Below are positions 8,665-19,617 of a stretch of 64,000 nt of DNA, piece by piece (within the stretch, counting starts at the first letter, position 1; each line of letters starts with the position of its first letter). The translations under genes and the position numbers were made by a program. The DNA is from Saccharopolyspora aridisoli. Its GTDB lineage: Bacteria > Actinomycetota > Actinomycetes > Mycobacteriales > Pseudonocardiaceae. The notes below the pieces were generated by a model that did no database searches, was not told where the DNA came from, and saw only the letters and a program-made list of their open reading frames with translations. The stretch covers positions 62,001-126,000 of the forward strand of contig NZ_SMKV01000006.1 in assembly GCF_004348445.1 (NCBI RefSeq), written 5' to 3'.

Positions 8665-8714
8665 GTTAGCGCGGCGGAAACGATCTTGATCCGGTGCCGT
8701 TCGTTGACGGCCGT

Positions 8715-9440
8715 TCAGGCGACCGTGGGCAGCGCGGGTGTCGTAACGTCGTAAACCTTGCCGGGGCGGGTCAGCAACGGCGGCAGGATCAGAGCCTTGC
8801 GCTGGGTGTCCTCCAACGAACCCCAGTCGACGGTGCGACCGCCGGTGAGCTCCAGCCGCACGTCGCTCGGGCTCCGCGCCACCACCGCGGTCACCTCACC
8901 CCGCACCGGGACCGGCAGCGCCACCAGGACCGACAGCGCGGCGCGGGTGGTGGGGTCGTCGGCGGCGGCCTTCGACGCGCGCAGTTCCGGCACACCGGCG
9001 GGCGGCTCGGCGACGGTCTCGAACGGCACCCCGGCCACGTCGAGCAACCGGATCCCGTCGGTGGCGCGGAAGTACGCCGCCGGGGTCCGCTCGGTGACCT
9101 GGATGATCACCGTCGACGGCCAGTCCAGCACCGCCGTCGCGTCGGCGACCTTCGGCAAGCCGCGCAGGTGCTCCCGGATCCGCTCCGGGTCGACCCGCAG
9201 CATCGGCGTGCCCTCGGCGACATCGGCGGCCTGGATCACCGCGTCGGAGGACAGACCGTCGTTGCCCTCCACGCGCACCGTTCGCACTCCCAGCAGCGGC
9301 GAGAAGTAGGCGACCAGGAAACCGATGGTCGCCACCGCCAGCACGCCCGGCAGCAGGAAACGCCGCCTGGCGGGAGCGGGCGGCTCGCTCCGGCGCACCG
9401 GACGGCGCCGCGCTCGCTCCGCCGCGCTCCGGTCCGTCAC
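8715..9440 (-). CDS. ftsQ: Cell division protein FtsQ
   Basis: A bitopic divisome protein linking FtsB/FtsL to the septum. It has a short Arg-rich cytoplasmic tail (1-27), one transmembrane segment (about 28-48, [19 protein letters not shown]), a POTRA domain (VRTVRVEG to about 120) and the FtsQ/DivIB domain. The GTG start overlaps the murC stop (GTGA). In related genomes ftsZ follows directly; here it is followed by nos. Confidence 0.96.
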   Translation of the reverse strand: MTDRSAAERARRRPVRRSEPPAPARRRFLLPGVLAVATIGFLVAYFSPLLGVRTVRVEGNDGLSSDAVIQAADVAEGTPMLRVDPERIREHLRGLPKVADATAVLDWPSTVIIQVTERTPAAYFRATDGIRLLDVAGVPFETVAEPPAGVPELRASKAAADDPTTRAALSVLVALPVPVRGEVTAVVARSPSDVRLELTGGRTVDWGSLEDTQRKALILPPLLTRPGKVYDVTTPALPTVA

Positions 9441-10894
9441 CCGTGGTCCTCCCCGTTGCCGTCGCCGCCGGAAGCGACGGTCCGGTCGAGCTCACCGAGG
9501 ATTTCCGGACCGAGCATCGTCACGTCACCCGCGCCCATGGTCAGCACCAGGTCGCCGGGACGCACCAGGCCCGCGACGCGCGGACCCGCGTCGGTGAAGG
9601 ACGGCTCGAAGTGCACGTTCTCGGCGGGCAGCGGGATCGCGTCGGCGATCAGCTTGCCCGTCACGCCCGGCTGCGGGTCCTCCCGCGCGCCGTAGACGTC
9701 GAGCACGACGACCTCGTCGGCCAGGCCCAGGGCCTCGGCGAACTCGGCGGCGAAGGTCGCGGTACGGGAGAACAGGTGCGGCTGGAACACCACGACCAAC
9801 CGGCCCACACCGGCGACCGGGCGGGCCGCGCGCAGCTGCGCGGCGACCTCGGTCGGGTGATGGGCGTAGTCGTCGTAGACGCGGATGCCGTTGACCCGGC
9901 CCTTGAACTCGAAGCGGCGCCGCACGCCGCCGAACGCGGCCAGGCCTTCCAGCATCCCCTCCAGCGGGGCGCCGAGCTCCAGGCCGGCCAGCAGGGCCGC
10001 GACGGCGTTGCCCGCCATGTGCTCGCCGGGGACGGCGACCTGCACGTCGACCAGCTCGCCGGACACGCCCACCAGCTCCACCGACACCACGCCGACACCC
10101 TGGGTGGCGCGGTAGCCGGCCAGCCGGGCGTCGCCGTCGGCGCAGGCGTCCGCGCCGTAGCGGCGGACCCGCACGCCCGCGGATTCCGCTTGCGCCGCGA
10201 GGGCTTCCGCGCCGGGGTCGTCGGAGCAGACGATCAGCACGCCGCCCGGTTCGATGCGGCCGATGAAGTCCTCGAAGACCTTGGTGTAGGCCTCGGCGGT
10301 GCCGTGGTGGTCCAGGTGGTCGGGTTCGACGTTGGTCACCACCGCCACCGACGGCGCGAACACCAGGAACGATCCGTCGCTCTCGTCGGCCTCGGCGACG
10401 AAGACCCCGCCATCGCCGTGGTGCGCGTTGGCGCCGGACTCGTTGAGGTCGCCACCGATGGCGAACGACGGGTCGATCCGGCAGTGCTGCAACGCCACGG
10501 TGAGCATCGAGGTGGTCGAGGTCTTGCCGTGCGTGCCCGCGACGCAGGCGACGCGGTGGTCGGACATCAGCCCGGCCAGCGCTTCGGCCCGCCGCAGCAC
10601 GGTGATGCCGCGTTCCTGCGCGGCGACCAGCTCGGGGTTGTTCGGGCGGATCGCGGTGGAGACCACCACGGCCGTCGGCTCCTGGTCGAGCAGGTCGAGG
10701 TTCTCGGCGTGGTGCCCGATCCCGATGCTCGCGCCCTGGGCGCGCAGCGCCATGACGGTGCGCGAGTCGCGCGCGTCGGAGCCGGAGACCTGGCGGCCGC
10801 GGGCGAGCAGGATGCGGGCGATGCCGCTCATCCCGGCCCCACCGATGCCCACCAGGTGAACCCGATCGAGCAGTCGGTCCATGTCGGCGGTCAT
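9437..10894 (-). CDS. murC: UDP-N-acetylmuramate--L-alanine ligase MurC
   Basis: Adds the first L-Ala to UDP-MurNAc in the cytoplasm, using ATP. At 485 residues it has the full Mur-ligase architecture: an N-terminal Rossmann domain ([14 protein letters not shown]), an ATP-binding P-loop GTHGKTST (about 118-125), central EADESDGSF and a C-terminal domain. The ATG overlaps the murG stop (ATGA) and its own stop overlaps the ftsQ start. Confidence 0.98.
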   Translation of the reverse strand: MTADMDRLLDRVHLVGIGGAGMSGIARILLARGRQVSGSDARDSRTVMALRAQGASIGIGHHAENLDLLDQEPTAVVVSTAIRPNNPELVAAQERGITVLRRAEALAGLMSDHRVACVAGTHGKTSTTSMLTVALQHCRIDPSFAIGGDLNESGANAHHGDGGVFVAEADESDGSFLVFAPSVAVVTNVEPDHLDHHGTAEAYTKVFEDFIGRIEPGGVLIVCSDDPGAEALAAQAESAGVRVRRYGADACADGDARLAGYRATQGVGVVSVELVGVSGELVDVQVAVPGEHMAGNAVAALLAGLELGAPLEGMLEGLAAFGGVRRRFEFKGRVNGIRVYDDYAHHPTEVAAQLRAARPVAGVGRLVVVFQPHLFSRTATFAAEFAEALGLADEVVVLDVYGAREDPQPGVTGKLIADAIPLPAENVHFEPSFTDAGPRVAGLVRPGDLVLTMGAGDVTMLGPEILGELDRTVASGGDGNGEDHG

Positions 10895-12039
10895 TGACCC
10901 GCCACCTCCATCACGATGCGGGCGAGCACCTGGTCGGCCTCGCGGTGGCCGCTGCCCATGGTGGCCTGGCTCATCATCTGCAGCCGCTGCGCGTCCAGCG
11001 CCATCGGGATGATCTCGTCGATGACCCGCTGCGGCGTCAGCTCGGCGTCGGCGACCAGCCGGGCTCCTCCGGCGCTGACCACCGGCTGGGCGTTGAGCGC
11101 CTGCTCACCGTTCCCGTGCGGCAGCGGCACGAACACGGCGGGCAGGCCGACGGCGGAGACCTCGGCCACGGTCATCGCACCGGACCGGCACACGACCATG
11201 TCGGCGGCGGCGTAGGCGAGGTCCATCTTCTCCAGGTACGGCACGGTCCGGTAGATCGGTGCGCCCATGACCTGCTGGATGGCGACGCTGTTCTTGGGTC
11301 CGTGCGCGTGCAGCACGCCGATGCCGGCGCGGCCGAGCGCCTGCGCGGCACCGGAGAAGGCGGTGTTGAGCGTCTGCGCGCCCTGCGAACCGCCGAAGAC
11401 CAGGATCGTCGGGGCGTGCGGGTGCAGCCCGAAGTGCTGGCGGGCCTGCATCCGCAGCTTCCAGCGGTCCAGCCGGGTGATCGACTCGCGCAGCGGGATG
11501 CCGATGGCCTGGGCGCCGGGCAAGCCGCTGTCCGGCGTCGCCGCCAGCACGCGGGCGGCGAGCTTGGCGCCGACCTTGTTGGCGAGCCCTGCGCGGGCGT
11601 TGGCCTCGTGCACCACGATCGGCACCCGGCCGCGGGCGGCCAGGTAGGCGGGAAGCGAGACGTAGCCGCCGAAGCCGACGACCACTTGAGCGCCGACCTT
11701 GTCGAGCACGTCGCGGGTCTGGTGCACCGACTCGCGCACCTTCAGCGGCAGCTTGAGCAGGTCGGCGTTGGGCTTGCGGGGCATGGGCACCGGCGGGATC
11801 AGCTCCAGCGGATACCCGCGAGCCGGGACCAGCCGGTTCTCCAAGCCTCGTTCGGTGCCCAACGCGGTGATGTGGGCGTCGGGGCGGACGCGTCGTACCG
11901 CGTCGGCCAGCGCCAGGGCCGGTTCGATGTGCCCCGCGGTGCCGCCTCCGGCGACCACCACCGACAGCCGCCGCATGCCCATCGCAGCGCCCTGCGGTTC
12001 GCCCAGGCGCTGGATGCGGACCGTCTGTTCCCCGCTCAA
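10891..12039 (-). CDS. murG: Undecaprenyldiphospho-muramoylpentapeptide beta-N-acetylglucosaminyltransferase MurG
   Basis: Transfers GlcNAc to lipid I to make lipid II at the inner membrane face. The GT28 motifs GGGTAGH (N-terminal), [23 protein letters not shown] and the GEQALNAQ donor site are present. I choose TTG at 12039 (382 residues) because GAGGAGG lies 6 bases upstream and TTGA overlaps the ftsW stop. Downstream ATGs at 11982 and 11976 ([14 protein letters not shown]) are alternatives without a good ribosome site. Confidence 0.96.
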   Translation of the reverse strand: MSGEQTVRIQRLGEPQGAAMGMRRLSVVVAGGGTAGHIEPALALADAVRRVRPDAHITALGTERGLENRLVPARGYPLELIPPVPMPRKPNADLLKLPLKVRESVHQTRDVLDKVGAQVVVGFGGYVSLPAYLAARGRVPIVVHEANARAGLANKVGAKLAARVLAATPDSGLPGAQAIGIPLRESITRLDRWKLRMQARQHFGLHPHAPTILVFGGSQGAQTLNTAFSGAAQALGRAGIGVLHAHGPKNSVAIQQVMGAPIYRTVPYLEKMDLAYAAADMVVCRSGAMTVAEVSAVGLPAVFVPLPHGNGEQALNAQPVVSAGGARLVADAELTPQRVIDEIIPMALDAQRLQMMSQATMGSGHREADQVLARIVMEVAGQ

Positions 12040-13457
12040 CGGTGTCCTCCTCGTGTCTGAGCCCGGGACCCGGGCCCGCTGCGCGCACCACGTGCGCGGG
12101 GTTCTGCTCCGCTCCGGCGCGTTCCGGACGCGCCGGAGCTCTTGGCACCGGGCCGGGTCCGGGGAACGGGCCGGGAAGTCTTCCGCCTCGCCGGCGGACG
12201 GTAGGGCGCCGGGGTGGGCAGTCGCAGCAGCTTGCCGACCCGCCCCGGCCCCAGAGACCGTAGCGCGGCGATGGCTTCGGGTTCGTGCCGGGCGAAGTTC
12301 GCGAGCAGGCCGAACACCAGCATGCTGGTCACCACCGAGGAACCGCCCGAGGAGATCAGCGGCAGCGGGAGGCCGGTGGTGGGCAGCAGGCCCACCACGT
12401 AACCGATGTTGATCACGGCCTGGCCGACCAGCCAGGTGGTCAGTGTCGCCGCGACCAGCCGGATGAAGGGGTCGGTGTTGCGGAAGGCGATGCGCATGCC
12501 CACGTAGGCCGTGGTGGCGTACAACATCAGCACCACGGCGCAGCCGATGAACCCGAGCTCCTCGCCGATGACCGCGAAGATGTAGTCGTTGTGCACGTTG
12601 GGCAGGTACTGCCACTTCGACCAGCCCTGGCCGAGGCCGCGGCCCACCAGCCCTCCGTCGGCCAGCGCGAACAGCGCTTGCATGGCCTGGTAGCCGCTGC
12701 CGGAGGGGTCCGAGGCCGGGTCGAGGAAGGACGTCAGCCGCGCCATCCGGTATTCGGCGATCATCGCCAGCACGATGCCGCCGGTGACCGCGCCCAGCGC
12801 CATCACGAGGAACAGCCGCAGCGGGGCTCCCGCGAACCACAGCAGCGCCAGCAGCACGACGAACAGCGTGATCGTCGAGCCGAGGTCGGGCTGCATCATC
12901 ACGAGCGTGAACATCAGCAGCGCGGCGGGCACCACGGGCACCAGCAGGTGGCGGTACTGGGTCATCAGGCCGCGCTTGGTGACCAGCACGTGCGCGCCCC
13001 ACAGCGCGAAGGCGATCTTGGCGAACTCGACGGGCTGGAACGACACGCCGGCGACGAAGAACCAGCTGCGGGCACCGTTGAGCTCGGTGCCCACACCGGG
13101 GATCAGCACGAGCACCAGAAGTCCGAGGCAGAGGGCCAGGATGCCGAGGCTGTAGCGGCGCAGCAGGCGCACCGGGGCGCGCACCGCGATGTAGAACAGC
13201 ACGAGCCCAGCGCCGCAGTACATGACCTGCTTGACGAACACGCTGTAGGACGAGCCGTCCCTGTTGAAGGAGTCGACGCTCGACGCCGAGAGCACCATCA
13301 CCAGGCCGAACACCGTGAGCAGGCCGAAGACGGCCAGCAGCAGGTGGAAGGAGGCCAGCGGGCGGGTGAGCCAGGCTGTCAGCGTGGACAGCACCGTCAC
13401 CCCGGCTCGCCTGCGGGGGTCTCGCGCGGCAGCGCTCTTCGTCGCAGCGGTGGCCAC
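12036..13457 (-). CDS. ftsW: Peptidoglycan glycosyltransferase FtsW
   Basis: A SEDS-family lipid II polymerase of the divisome, working with FtsI. The 473 residues have about ten transmembrane segments. Conserved stretches are [10 protein letters not shown], the large periplasmic loop with [41 protein letters not shown], and [11 protein letters not shown] near the end. A long Arg/Pro-rich cytoplasmic tail closes the protein. GTG at 13457 starts four bases after the murD stop. It is chosen because the longer open frame runs antisense-like through murD. Confidence 0.96.
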   Translation of the reverse strand: MATAATKSAAARDPRRRAGVTVLSTLTAWLTRPLASFHLLLAVFGLLTVFGLVMVLSASSVDSFNRDGSSYSVFVKQVMYCGAGLVLFYIAVRAPVRLLRRYSLGILALCLGLLVLVLIPGVGTELNGARSWFFVAGVSFQPVEFAKIAFALWGAHVLVTKRGLMTQYRHLLVPVVPAALLMFTLVMMQPDLGSTITLFVVLLALLWFAGAPLRLFLVMALGAVTGGIVLAMIAEYRMARLTSFLDPASDPSGSGYQAMQALFALADGGLVGRGLGQGWSKWQYLPNVHNDYIFAVIGEELGFIGCAVVLMLYATTAYVGMRIAFRNTDPFIRLVAATLTTWLVGQAVINIGYVVGLLPTTGLPLPLISSGGSSVVTSMLVFGLLANFARHEPEAIAALRSLGPGRVGKLLRLPTPAPYRPPARRKTSRPVPRTRPGAKSSGASGTRRSGAEPRARGARSGPGSRAQTRGGHR

Positions 13458-13461
13458 CGGA

Positions 13462-14865
13462 TCACCCGCCGCGCGTCGTCGCCGCCGGGGTCTCGGACAG
13501 CACGTCGCGCACCGCGTCGGCGAAAGCCCTGCCGCGGTGGGCGTAGTCGGTGAACATGTCCATCGACGCTGCCGCGGGGGCGAGCAGCACCACCGAGCCG
13601 GGCCGCGCGCTGTCGTGCGCCAGGCGAACCGCTTCGAGCATGCCCGCATCGTCTCCCGATGCGACCTCGTGCACAGGCACATCCGGGGCGTGTCGGCCGA
13701 GTGCGGCGGAGAACTCGCCCCGGTCGCGGCCGATCAGCACGGCGGTCGCGAGCCGTCCGGCGTTGGCGCGGACCAGCTCTTCGACGTCGGCGCCCTTGAG
13801 CAGGCCGCCCGCGATCCACACGACGGAGTCGTGGGCACGCAGGGCGGCGTCGGCGGCGTGCGGGTTGGTGGCCTTCGAGTCGTCAACGTAGGAAACCCCG
13901 CTCGCTTCGGCGATGAGCACCGAGCGGTGCGCGCCCGGCTCGAAGCCGCGCAGTCCCGCTGCGACGGCCGCCGGTTCGACGCCGTGCGCGCGGGCCAGCG
14001 CAGCCGCGGCCAGCGCGTTCGCCACGTTGTGCGGGCCCGCCGGGCGGACCTCGGACAACCGGGCGAGTTCCACGTCCTCACCGAAAGCGCGGTCGACCAG
14101 CCGGTCTTCGTCGACGCCGAGCTGATCAGCTCGCGGGACGCCGAGGGTGAACGACACGCGCCGTCCCCCGGCGGCCCGGACGAGGCGGGTGGACCACTCG
14201 TCGTCGGCGTTGAACACCGCGACGTCGTTGCCCGCGTACACCTTCGCCTTCGCCTCGCCGTAGGACTCCAGCGAGCCGTGCCAGTCGAGGTGGTCGTCGG
14301 CGAGGTTGAGCACCGCACCGGCCTCCGGGCGCAGCGCCCGCTGCCAGTGCAGCTGGAAGCTGGAGAGCTCCACCGCCAGCACCCGGTGCCCCGCGCGGAC
14401 CGCGTCCACCACGGGCAGCCCCACGTTCCCGCAGGCCACGACGTCGGCACCGGCGGCGCGCAGGATCGACTCCAGCATGCTCACCGTGGTCGTCTTGCCG
14501 TTCGTACCGGTCACCGCGAGCCACGTCGCGGGACCTCCGGGCCGCTCCTGGTCCAGCCACCAGGCGAGCTCGACCTCACCGATCACCTCGATCCCGGCAG
14601 CGGCGGCCGCGGCGGGCAGTGGCGCGTCGGGACGCCAGCCGGGGCTGGTGACCACCAGGTCGGTGTCCTCCGGCGGGGTGTTGTGCCCCGGGACGAGCTG
14701 CGCGCCCTGGGATTCCAGCGAGGCGAGCGCGGCGAGCCGAGCGGCCGAGCCGTCGGTGACCGTCACCTCGGCACCCGCCGCCAGCAGCGCTTCCGCCGCC
14801 GACCGCCCGGACACCCCGGCACCGGCGACCAGCACCCGCAACCCTCGGTACCGGCTGTCAGCCAC
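13462..14865 (-). CDS. murD: UDP-N-acetylmuramoyl-L-alanine--D-glutamate ligase MurD
   Basis: Adds D-Glu to UDP-MurNAc-L-Ala. The N-terminal domain has VLVAGAGVSGRSAAEALL, the ATP site is GTNGKTTT (about 118), and the central NLADDHLDWHGS and C-terminal domains are complete. GTG at 14865 (VADSRYRG) is preferred because GGGGAGG lies about 5 bases upstream; a GTG nine codons earlier is possible. The protein has 467 residues. Confidence 0.97.
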   Translation of the reverse strand: MADSRYRGLRVLVAGAGVSGRSAAEALLAAGAEVTVTDGSAARLAALASLESQGAQLVPGHNTPPEDTDLVVTSPGWRPDAPLPAAAAAAGIEVIGEVELAWWLDQERPGGPATWLAVTGTNGKTTTVSMLESILRAAGADVVACGNVGLPVVDAVRAGHRVLAVELSSFQLHWQRALRPEAGAVLNLADDHLDWHGSLESYGEAKAKVYAGNDVAVFNADDEWSTRLVRAAGGRRVSFTLGVPRADQLGVDEDRLVDRAFGEDVELARLSEVRPAGPHNVANALAAAALARAHGVEPAAVAAGLRGFEPGAHRSVLIAEASGVSYVDDSKATNPHAADAALRAHDSVVWIAGGLLKGADVEELVRANAGRLATAVLIGRDRGEFSAALGRHAPDVPVHEVASGDDAGMLEAVRLAHDSARPGSVVLLAPAAASMDMFTDYAHRGRAFADAVRDVLSETPAATTRGG

Positions 14866-14935
14866 TGCGCCTCCCCGCTTCCTCTGTGTCACTTCGTCGC
14901 ATCCGGTCGGCTCAGCCGCTCAGCCCACCCTAGGC

Positions 14936-15060
14936 ACTCGCACCGCCGCGGGTGCGTCAGCGGCTTCGTGGCGAGGGCGACCACTCCGGATCGGACCTGC
15001 ACCAGGAGTGGCACCCGCATCCGCGGAGCCGCTGGCGTTCCGCTACCGGCAGCACCGCCG
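14936..15060. repeat. Intergenic repeat copy A (similar to sequence at 62759-62880)
   Basis: The sequence from 14941 (CACCGCCGCGGGTGCGTCA, then CGGCTTCGTGGCGAG) matches 62763 onwards (CACCGCGGGTTCCTCA, then CGGCTTCGTGGCGAG) with few differences. Further matches are AGGAGTG and CGGAGCCGCTG at corresponding distances. It lies between mraY and murD and encodes no protein. Confidence 0.5.
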
Positions 15061-15079
15061 AGCCGGGTGTGCCCATGTC

Positions 15080-16147
15080 CTACCTGGCCAGCGCCAGCCA
15101 GTCGGCGTAGAAGAGCCCCACGCCGAACATGCAGCTGATGCCCGCCAGCACCCAGAACCGGATGATGACCGTCGTCTCGGCCCAGCCCGCCAGCTCGAAG
15201 TGGTGGTGGAACGGGGCCATCCGGAACAGGCGTCGGCGGGTCGTGCGGAACACCACGATCTGCAGCACCACCGACAGCGCCTCGACGACGAACACGCCAC
15301 CGATGATGATCATCAGCAGTTCGGTGCGGGTCGCCATCGACAGGCCCGCCAGCAGGCCGCCCAGCGCCAGGGAGCCGGTGTCACCCATGAAGATCTTCGC
15401 GGGCGCGGCGTTCCACCACAGGAACCCGACGCAGGCGGCCATCGCCGCCGCCGCGACCACCGCGATGTCCAGCGGGTCGCGCACCGTGTAGCAGCCCGGT
15501 GCCGGGCCGGCGCCGAAGCAGTCGTTGCGCAGCTGCCAGAAAGCGATGAGCACGTAGGTCGCCAGCACCATCGCCGCCGTACCACCGGCCAGGCCGTCCA
15601 TGCCGTCGGTGAAGTTGACCGCGTTGGACCAGCCGCTGATCGCGATGTAGGCGAAGATCACGAACCCGACCGCGCCGAACGAGATCACCGTGATGTCCCG
15701 CAGGAACGACAGGTCCACCGACGCCGGGGTGACGTCGTTCCTGTTCGGGAATTGGATCGCCAGGATCGCGAACACCACCGAGGCGACCAGCTGGCCGACC
15801 AGCTTCGCGGTCTTGTTCAACCCGAGGTTGCGCTGCTTGCGGATCTTGATGAAGTCGTCGAGGAACCCGACGATGCCCAGCGCCGTGGTCAGCCCCAGCA
15901 CCAGCAAACCGGTGACGGTGGGCGGCTCGCCCATCACCAGGTGGGTGACCAGGTAACCGCACCACATCGCGACCAGGATGGCCATGCCGCCCATCGTCGG
16001 CGTACCGCGCTTGGCGGCGTGCTGGCCCTGCACCTCTTCGCGGATCTCCTGGCCGAAGCCCTGCCGGGAGAACACCCGGATCAGGTAGGGCGTGAACAGG
16101 ATCGAGACCACCAGCGCCACCGCGGCGGAAATCAGAATCGGCTTCAC
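15080..16147 (-). CDS. mraY: Phospho-N-acetylmuramoyl-pentapeptide-transferase MraY
   Basis: Forms lipid I from UDP-MurNAc-pentapeptide and undecaprenyl phosphate. The 355 residues have ten transmembrane segments. The signature motifs are [15 protein letters not shown] (catalytic Asp pair), [25 protein letters not shown] and MAPFHHHFE. The GTG start overlaps the murF stop (GTGA). The gap to murD (about 214 bases) is the largest inside the mur run. Confidence 0.98.
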   Translation of the reverse strand: MKPILISAAVALVVSILFTPYLIRVFSRQGFGQEIREEVQGQHAAKRGTPTMGGMAILVAMWCGYLVTHLVMGEPPTVTGLLVLGLTTALGIVGFLDDFIKIRKQRNLGLNKTAKLVGQLVASVVFAILAIQFPNRNDVTPASVDLSFLRDITVISFGAVGFVIFAYIAISGWSNAVNFTDGMDGLAGGTAAMVLATYVLIAFWQLRNDCFGAGPAPGCYTVRDPLDIAVVAAAAMAACVGFLWWNAAPAKIFMGDTGSLALGGLLAGLSMATRTELLMIIIGGVFVVEALSVVLQIVVFRTTRRRLFRMAPFHHHFELAGWAETTVIIRFWVLAGISCMFGVGLFYADWLALAR

Positions 16148-17616
16148 TGCTGCTGCTCTCCATTACCGCCATCGGCGAACAAGGCTTCCGCGACTCGCCA
16201 CAGCCCGGCCGAGTTGGACGCCTTGGTCAAGACCACATCACCCGGACGCAGCTCGGCGCGCAGCAGCGCGACGGCCTCGTCGATGTCCGCCACGAGCACC
16301 GATTCCTCTCCCCACGACCCTTCCAGCGATGCGGCCTGGTGCATCGCCTGGGCCTCTTCGCCGACCACCACGAGCCGGTCGATGTTCAGCCGGACGGCCA
16401 GCCGCCCGATCTCGTCATGCGCTTCCACGTCGGCGTCGCCGAGCTCGGCCATCGGCCCGAGCACTGCCCACGCCCGCGCGGGGCGTCCCCTGGTCATCGC
16501 GGCCAGCGTCTTCAGCGCGGCGCGCACCGACTCGGGGTTGGCGTTGTACGCGTCGTTGACCACGGTGACGCCGTTCGGGGTCTCGGCGACTTCCATGCGT
16601 CGCGCGGAGACCCGCTGGATCGAGCCCAGCCGTTCGGCGACCTGCGGCAGCGTCGCTCCCAGCTCCAGCGCCACGGCGGCGGCCGACAGGGCGTTGCCGA
16701 CGTGGTGCTCGCCGAACAGCGGCAGCGTCACGCGTTCCTTACCGGCCTCGGTGACCAGCGTGAACGTCGGTCGCGCGAGCTCGTCGACGTCGACGTCCTC
16801 GGCGCGCACGTGCGCGTTCGGGGACTCACCGACGAAGACCACCCGCGCCCGGGTGCGCTCGGCCATCGCCGACACCAGCGGGTCGTCGGCGTTGAGCACC
16901 GCAACGCCGTCGGCGGGCAGCGACTCGACGAGCTCGCCCTTGGCCTGCGCGACCGCCTCCTGCGAGCCGAACTCGCCGAGGTGCGCGTGGCCGACGTTGA
17001 GGACCACGCCGATGCGCGGCGGGGCGACCTCGCAGAGGTTCGCGATGTGGCCGACGCCGCGGGCCGACAGCTCCAGCACGAGGTGCCTGGTCTGCTCGTC
17101 GGCGCGCAGCACCGTCCACGGGTGGCCGAGCTCGTTGTTGAACGAGCCGGGCGGCGCGACCGTCGGCCCCATCGGGGCCAGCAGCTGCGCGATGAGGTCC
17201 TTGGTGGACGTCTTGCCGGACGAGCCGGTCACGCCCACGACGGCGAGCTCCGGCAGCCGGTCCACGACGTGGCGGGCCAGCTTCGCCAGCCCGGCCAGCA
17301 CGGCCGCGCCGGTGCCATCGGTGTCGCCCGCCAGCGCCATGGCGCTGGAACGCTCCTCGACCGGCACCGTCGGCACCAGCACCGCGGGTGCGTCCACCTC
17401 GCGCGCGGCGAGCACGCCGGTCGCGCCATCAGTGATCGACTGCGCGGCGAAGTCGTGCCCGTCGACGCGTTCTCCCGGCACGGCCACGAAGAGCCCGCCG
17501 TCGGTGATCTTGCGCGAGTCGAACTCGACCCCGGCGCTGACGATCTCCGAACCTTCCGCACGGTGAAGCCTGCCGTCCACCGCCGAAGCGATGTCAGCAA
17601 GGCTGAGCCGGATCAA
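16144..17616 (-). CDS. murF: UDP-N-acetylmuramoyl-tripeptide--D-alanyl-D-alanine ligase MurF
   Basis: Adds D-Ala-D-Ala to complete the pentapeptide. At 490 residues it has an N-terminal substrate domain ([20 protein letters not shown]), the ATP loop [10 protein letters not shown], the central [18 protein letters not shown] and a C-terminal domain with [17 protein letters not shown] at 17616 (reading [11 protein letters not shown]) is chosen because GAGGAGG lies 4 bases upstream. The longer open frame upstream lacks family sequence. Confidence 0.96.
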   Translation of the reverse strand: MIRLSLADIASAVDGRLHRAEGSEIVSAGVEFDSRKITDGGLFVAVPGERVDGHDFAAQSITDGATGVLAAREVDAPAVLVPTVPVEERSSAMALAGDTDGTGAAVLAGLAKLARHVVDRLPELAVVGVTGSSGKTSTKDLIAQLLAPMGPTVAPPGSFNNELGHPWTVLRADEQTRHLVLELSARGVGHIANLCEVAPPRIGVVLNVGHAHLGEFGSQEAVAQAKGELVESLPADGVAVLNADDPLVSAMAERTRARVVFVGESPNAHVRAEDVDVDELARPTFTLVTEAGKERVTLPLFGEHHVGNALSAAAVALELGATLPQVAERLGSIQRVSARRMEVAETPNGVTVVNDAYNANPESVRAALKTLAAMTRGRPARAWAVLGPMAELGDADVEAHDEIGRLAVRLNIDRLVVVGEEAQAMHQAASLEGSWGEESVLVADIDEAVALLRAELRPGDVVLTKASNSAGLWRVAEALFADGGNGEQQQ

Positions 17617-17710
17617 CCTGCCTCCTCGGTGTTCTTGCGGGACATCCGCGTCCGGCGGGCCGGGTTGCCACCCGGCCTCCTGATCTGCTGCTTCGCCAGC
17701 GTCTCGGCGC

Positions 17711-19363
17711 TCACGCGCCCGCTGTCGTGTCCCGCCCCCGACGATCTTGGGTTTCTTCGTTGTGGCCAAGCCTATGGCGCAGCGCGGCGGCCAACTCCTC
17801 CCGGTCCGAGAAGGGGTGCACCACGCCGGCCACATCCTGTCCTGTCTCGTGGCCCTTGCCCGCGACGACCACGATGTCGCCGGGCTTGGCACGTTCGACC
17901 GCTGCGACGATGGCCGCTCGGCGGTCGCCGATCTCGATCACCTCACCACGCTCGCCGGTGGGCACCTCCTGGGCCCCCTCCAGCATCGCGGCCCGGATGT
18001 CGGCCGGGTCCTCGCTCCGCGGGTTGTCGTCGGTGACGATCAGCAGTTCCGACCGCCGTGCGGCGGCTTCACCCATCAGCGGGCGCTTGGCGGTGTCCCG
18101 GTCGCCTCCGCAACCGAGCACGACGATGACGTCACCGTCGACCTGCGCTCGCGCGGCGTCCAGCACGGCCGAAACAGCACCGGGTTTGTGCGAGTAGTCC
18201 ACCACAGCGGTGAAGTCCTGCCCCAGCGCGACACGCTCCATCCGGCCGGGTACGTCGACCTCGGCCAGGCCCTTCTCGATCGCGGCCAACGGCACCTCGG
18301 CGGCGTGCAGCACACCGATCGCCAGCAGCGCGTTCGCGACGTTGAACGGGCCGGGCAGCCGCAGCCGGATCGGCATCTCGACGCCGCCGGGACCGTGCGC
18401 GGTGAAGGTCTGCTCGCCGGTCGGGTAGGCGGTGACGTCGGTGGCGGTCCAGTCGGCGTGGGTGCCCTCGGTGGAGACGGTGACCGTGCCGGAGGTCACC
18501 AGCCTGCGACCCCAGTCGCCGTCCACGCAGACCACCTCGTGGTCGGCGCGTCCGTCGAACAGCAACGCCTTGGCCTGGAAGTAGTCCTCCAGGTCGCGGT
18601 GGAAGTCCAGGTGGTCCTGGGAGAGGTTGCTGAAGGCCCCGACGGCGAAGCGGGTGCCCGACACGCGGCCCATGGCCAGCGCGTGGCTGGAGACCTCCAT
18701 GGCGACCGTGGTCACGTCGTGCTCGACCATCACCGCCAGCAGCGCCTGCAGATCGGGGGCCTCGGGCGTGGTGAACGCGCTGTCCAGGCGCTCTCCGGCG
18801 ATCCGGGTCTCCACGGTGCCGATCTGGCCGGTGGTGAGGCCGGCAGCGTTGAGCGCGGATTCCAGCAGGTAGCTGGTGGTCGTCTTGCCGGACGTTCCGG
18901 TGACGCCGAGGATCTTCAGCTTGCTGGACGGGTCTCCGTAGACCAGCGCCGACGCCCTGCCCAGGACGCCGCGCGGGTCGGCGTGCTCCAGCAGCACCAC
19001 GCGTCCCTCGCGGACCGCGGGATGCTCGGTCAGGTTCGCGCGGAGGATTCCGTCGGCGTCGGTGAGCACCGCGTGCGCGCCCGCGTCGAGCGCCTGCTCG
19101 GCGAAGTCGGCGCCGTGCACGCGGATGCCGGGTAGGGCGGCGAAGAGGTCGCCGGGACGCACGTGTTGGGCGCGGAGTGTGGCACCGGTGACGACCGCTT
19201 CGAAGGCGGGTTGACCAGGTACGCGCACCACGCGCGCGCCGATCTCATCGGCGAGCTTGTTGATGTGCACCGGCTCGACGCGGGTGGGTCGAGGCGGGGC
19301 AGTCGCGACCGCGGAAGGCACGTCGCGCAAGGCTACCGGTACCACCGTCGGCCGCATCTCCAT
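17711..19363 (-). CDS. murE: UDP-N-acetylmuramoyl-L-alanyl-D-glutamate--2,6-diaminopimelate ligase MurE
   Basis: Adds meso-diaminopimelate to the stem peptide. The ATP loop is GTSGKTTTS (about 155-163). DNPRSEDP near residue 450 is the signature for meso-DAP rather than lysine, so the wall is DAP-type. A 30-residue Pro/Arg-rich extension precedes the domain. ATG at 19363 (MEMRP) is chosen; the next ATG two codons on is equally possible. The 550-residue gene starts the murE-ftsQ run and is detached from ftsI by a 4.3-kb insertion, so it needs a local promoter. Confidence 0.97.
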   Translation of the reverse strand: MEMRPTVVPVALRDVPSAVATAPPRPTRVEPVHINKLADEIGARVVRVPGQPAFEAVVTGATLRAQHVRPGDLFAALPGIRVHGADFAEQALDAGAHAVLTDADGILRANLTEHPAVREGRVVLLEHADPRGVLGRASALVYGDPSSKLKILGVTGTSGKTTTSYLLESALNAAGLTTGQIGTVETRIAGERLDSAFTTPEAPDLQALLAVMVEHDVTTVAMEVSSHALAMGRVSGTRFAVGAFSNLSQDHLDFHRDLEDYFQAKALLFDGRADHEVVCVDGDWGRRLVTSGTVTVSTEGTHADWTATDVTAYPTGEQTFTAHGPGGVEMPIRLRLPGPFNVANALLAIGVLHAAEVPLAAIEKGLAEVDVPGRMERVALGQDFTAVVDYSHKPGAVSAVLDAARAQVDGDVIVVLGCGGDRDTAKRPLMGEAAARRSELLIVTDDNPRSEDPADIRAAMLEGAQEVPTGERGEVIEIGDRRAAIVAAVERAKPGDIVVVAGKGHETGQDVAGVVHPFSDREELAAALRHRLGHNEETQDRRGRDTTAGA

Positions 19364-19546
19364 GGTCGCCCACCCGTTCGGCCGCACGACCGCTGCGCCG
19401 AACCGAGCAGTGGTGGTCCGGGCGTTGCGCGGTTCGGGGCGCGCGATTCGACGCCCCGTGCACGTCCGTTCCGAAGCGTGACGGAGGCGGGGCGGGTTGT
19501 CCGTTTCCAGCCCGGCGAGCGCCGTGGCGAGAAGTCGACGCACCCC

Positions 19547-19574
19547 TTGGCCCACGACATTCCGGACCTATAAC
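19547..19574 (+). promoter_or_regulatory. Candidate promoter of the secreted CHAP/NlpC-like gene
   Basis: TTGGCC (19547-19552), a 16-base spacer and TATAAC (19569-19574), 43 bases before the GTG start. The -10 is good and the -35 is moderate. Confidence 0.45.
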
Positions 19575-19617
19575 GTTCCGATTCCTGTTGGGGATTTTCC
19601 AGTCCTTGGAGGAAATC

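Noticed and set aside
9443-10897. A 484-codon frame opposite murC
   Set aside because: An antisense shadow of murC, full of His/Gly/Asp/Val as expected from reversed codons, with no recognisable domain.
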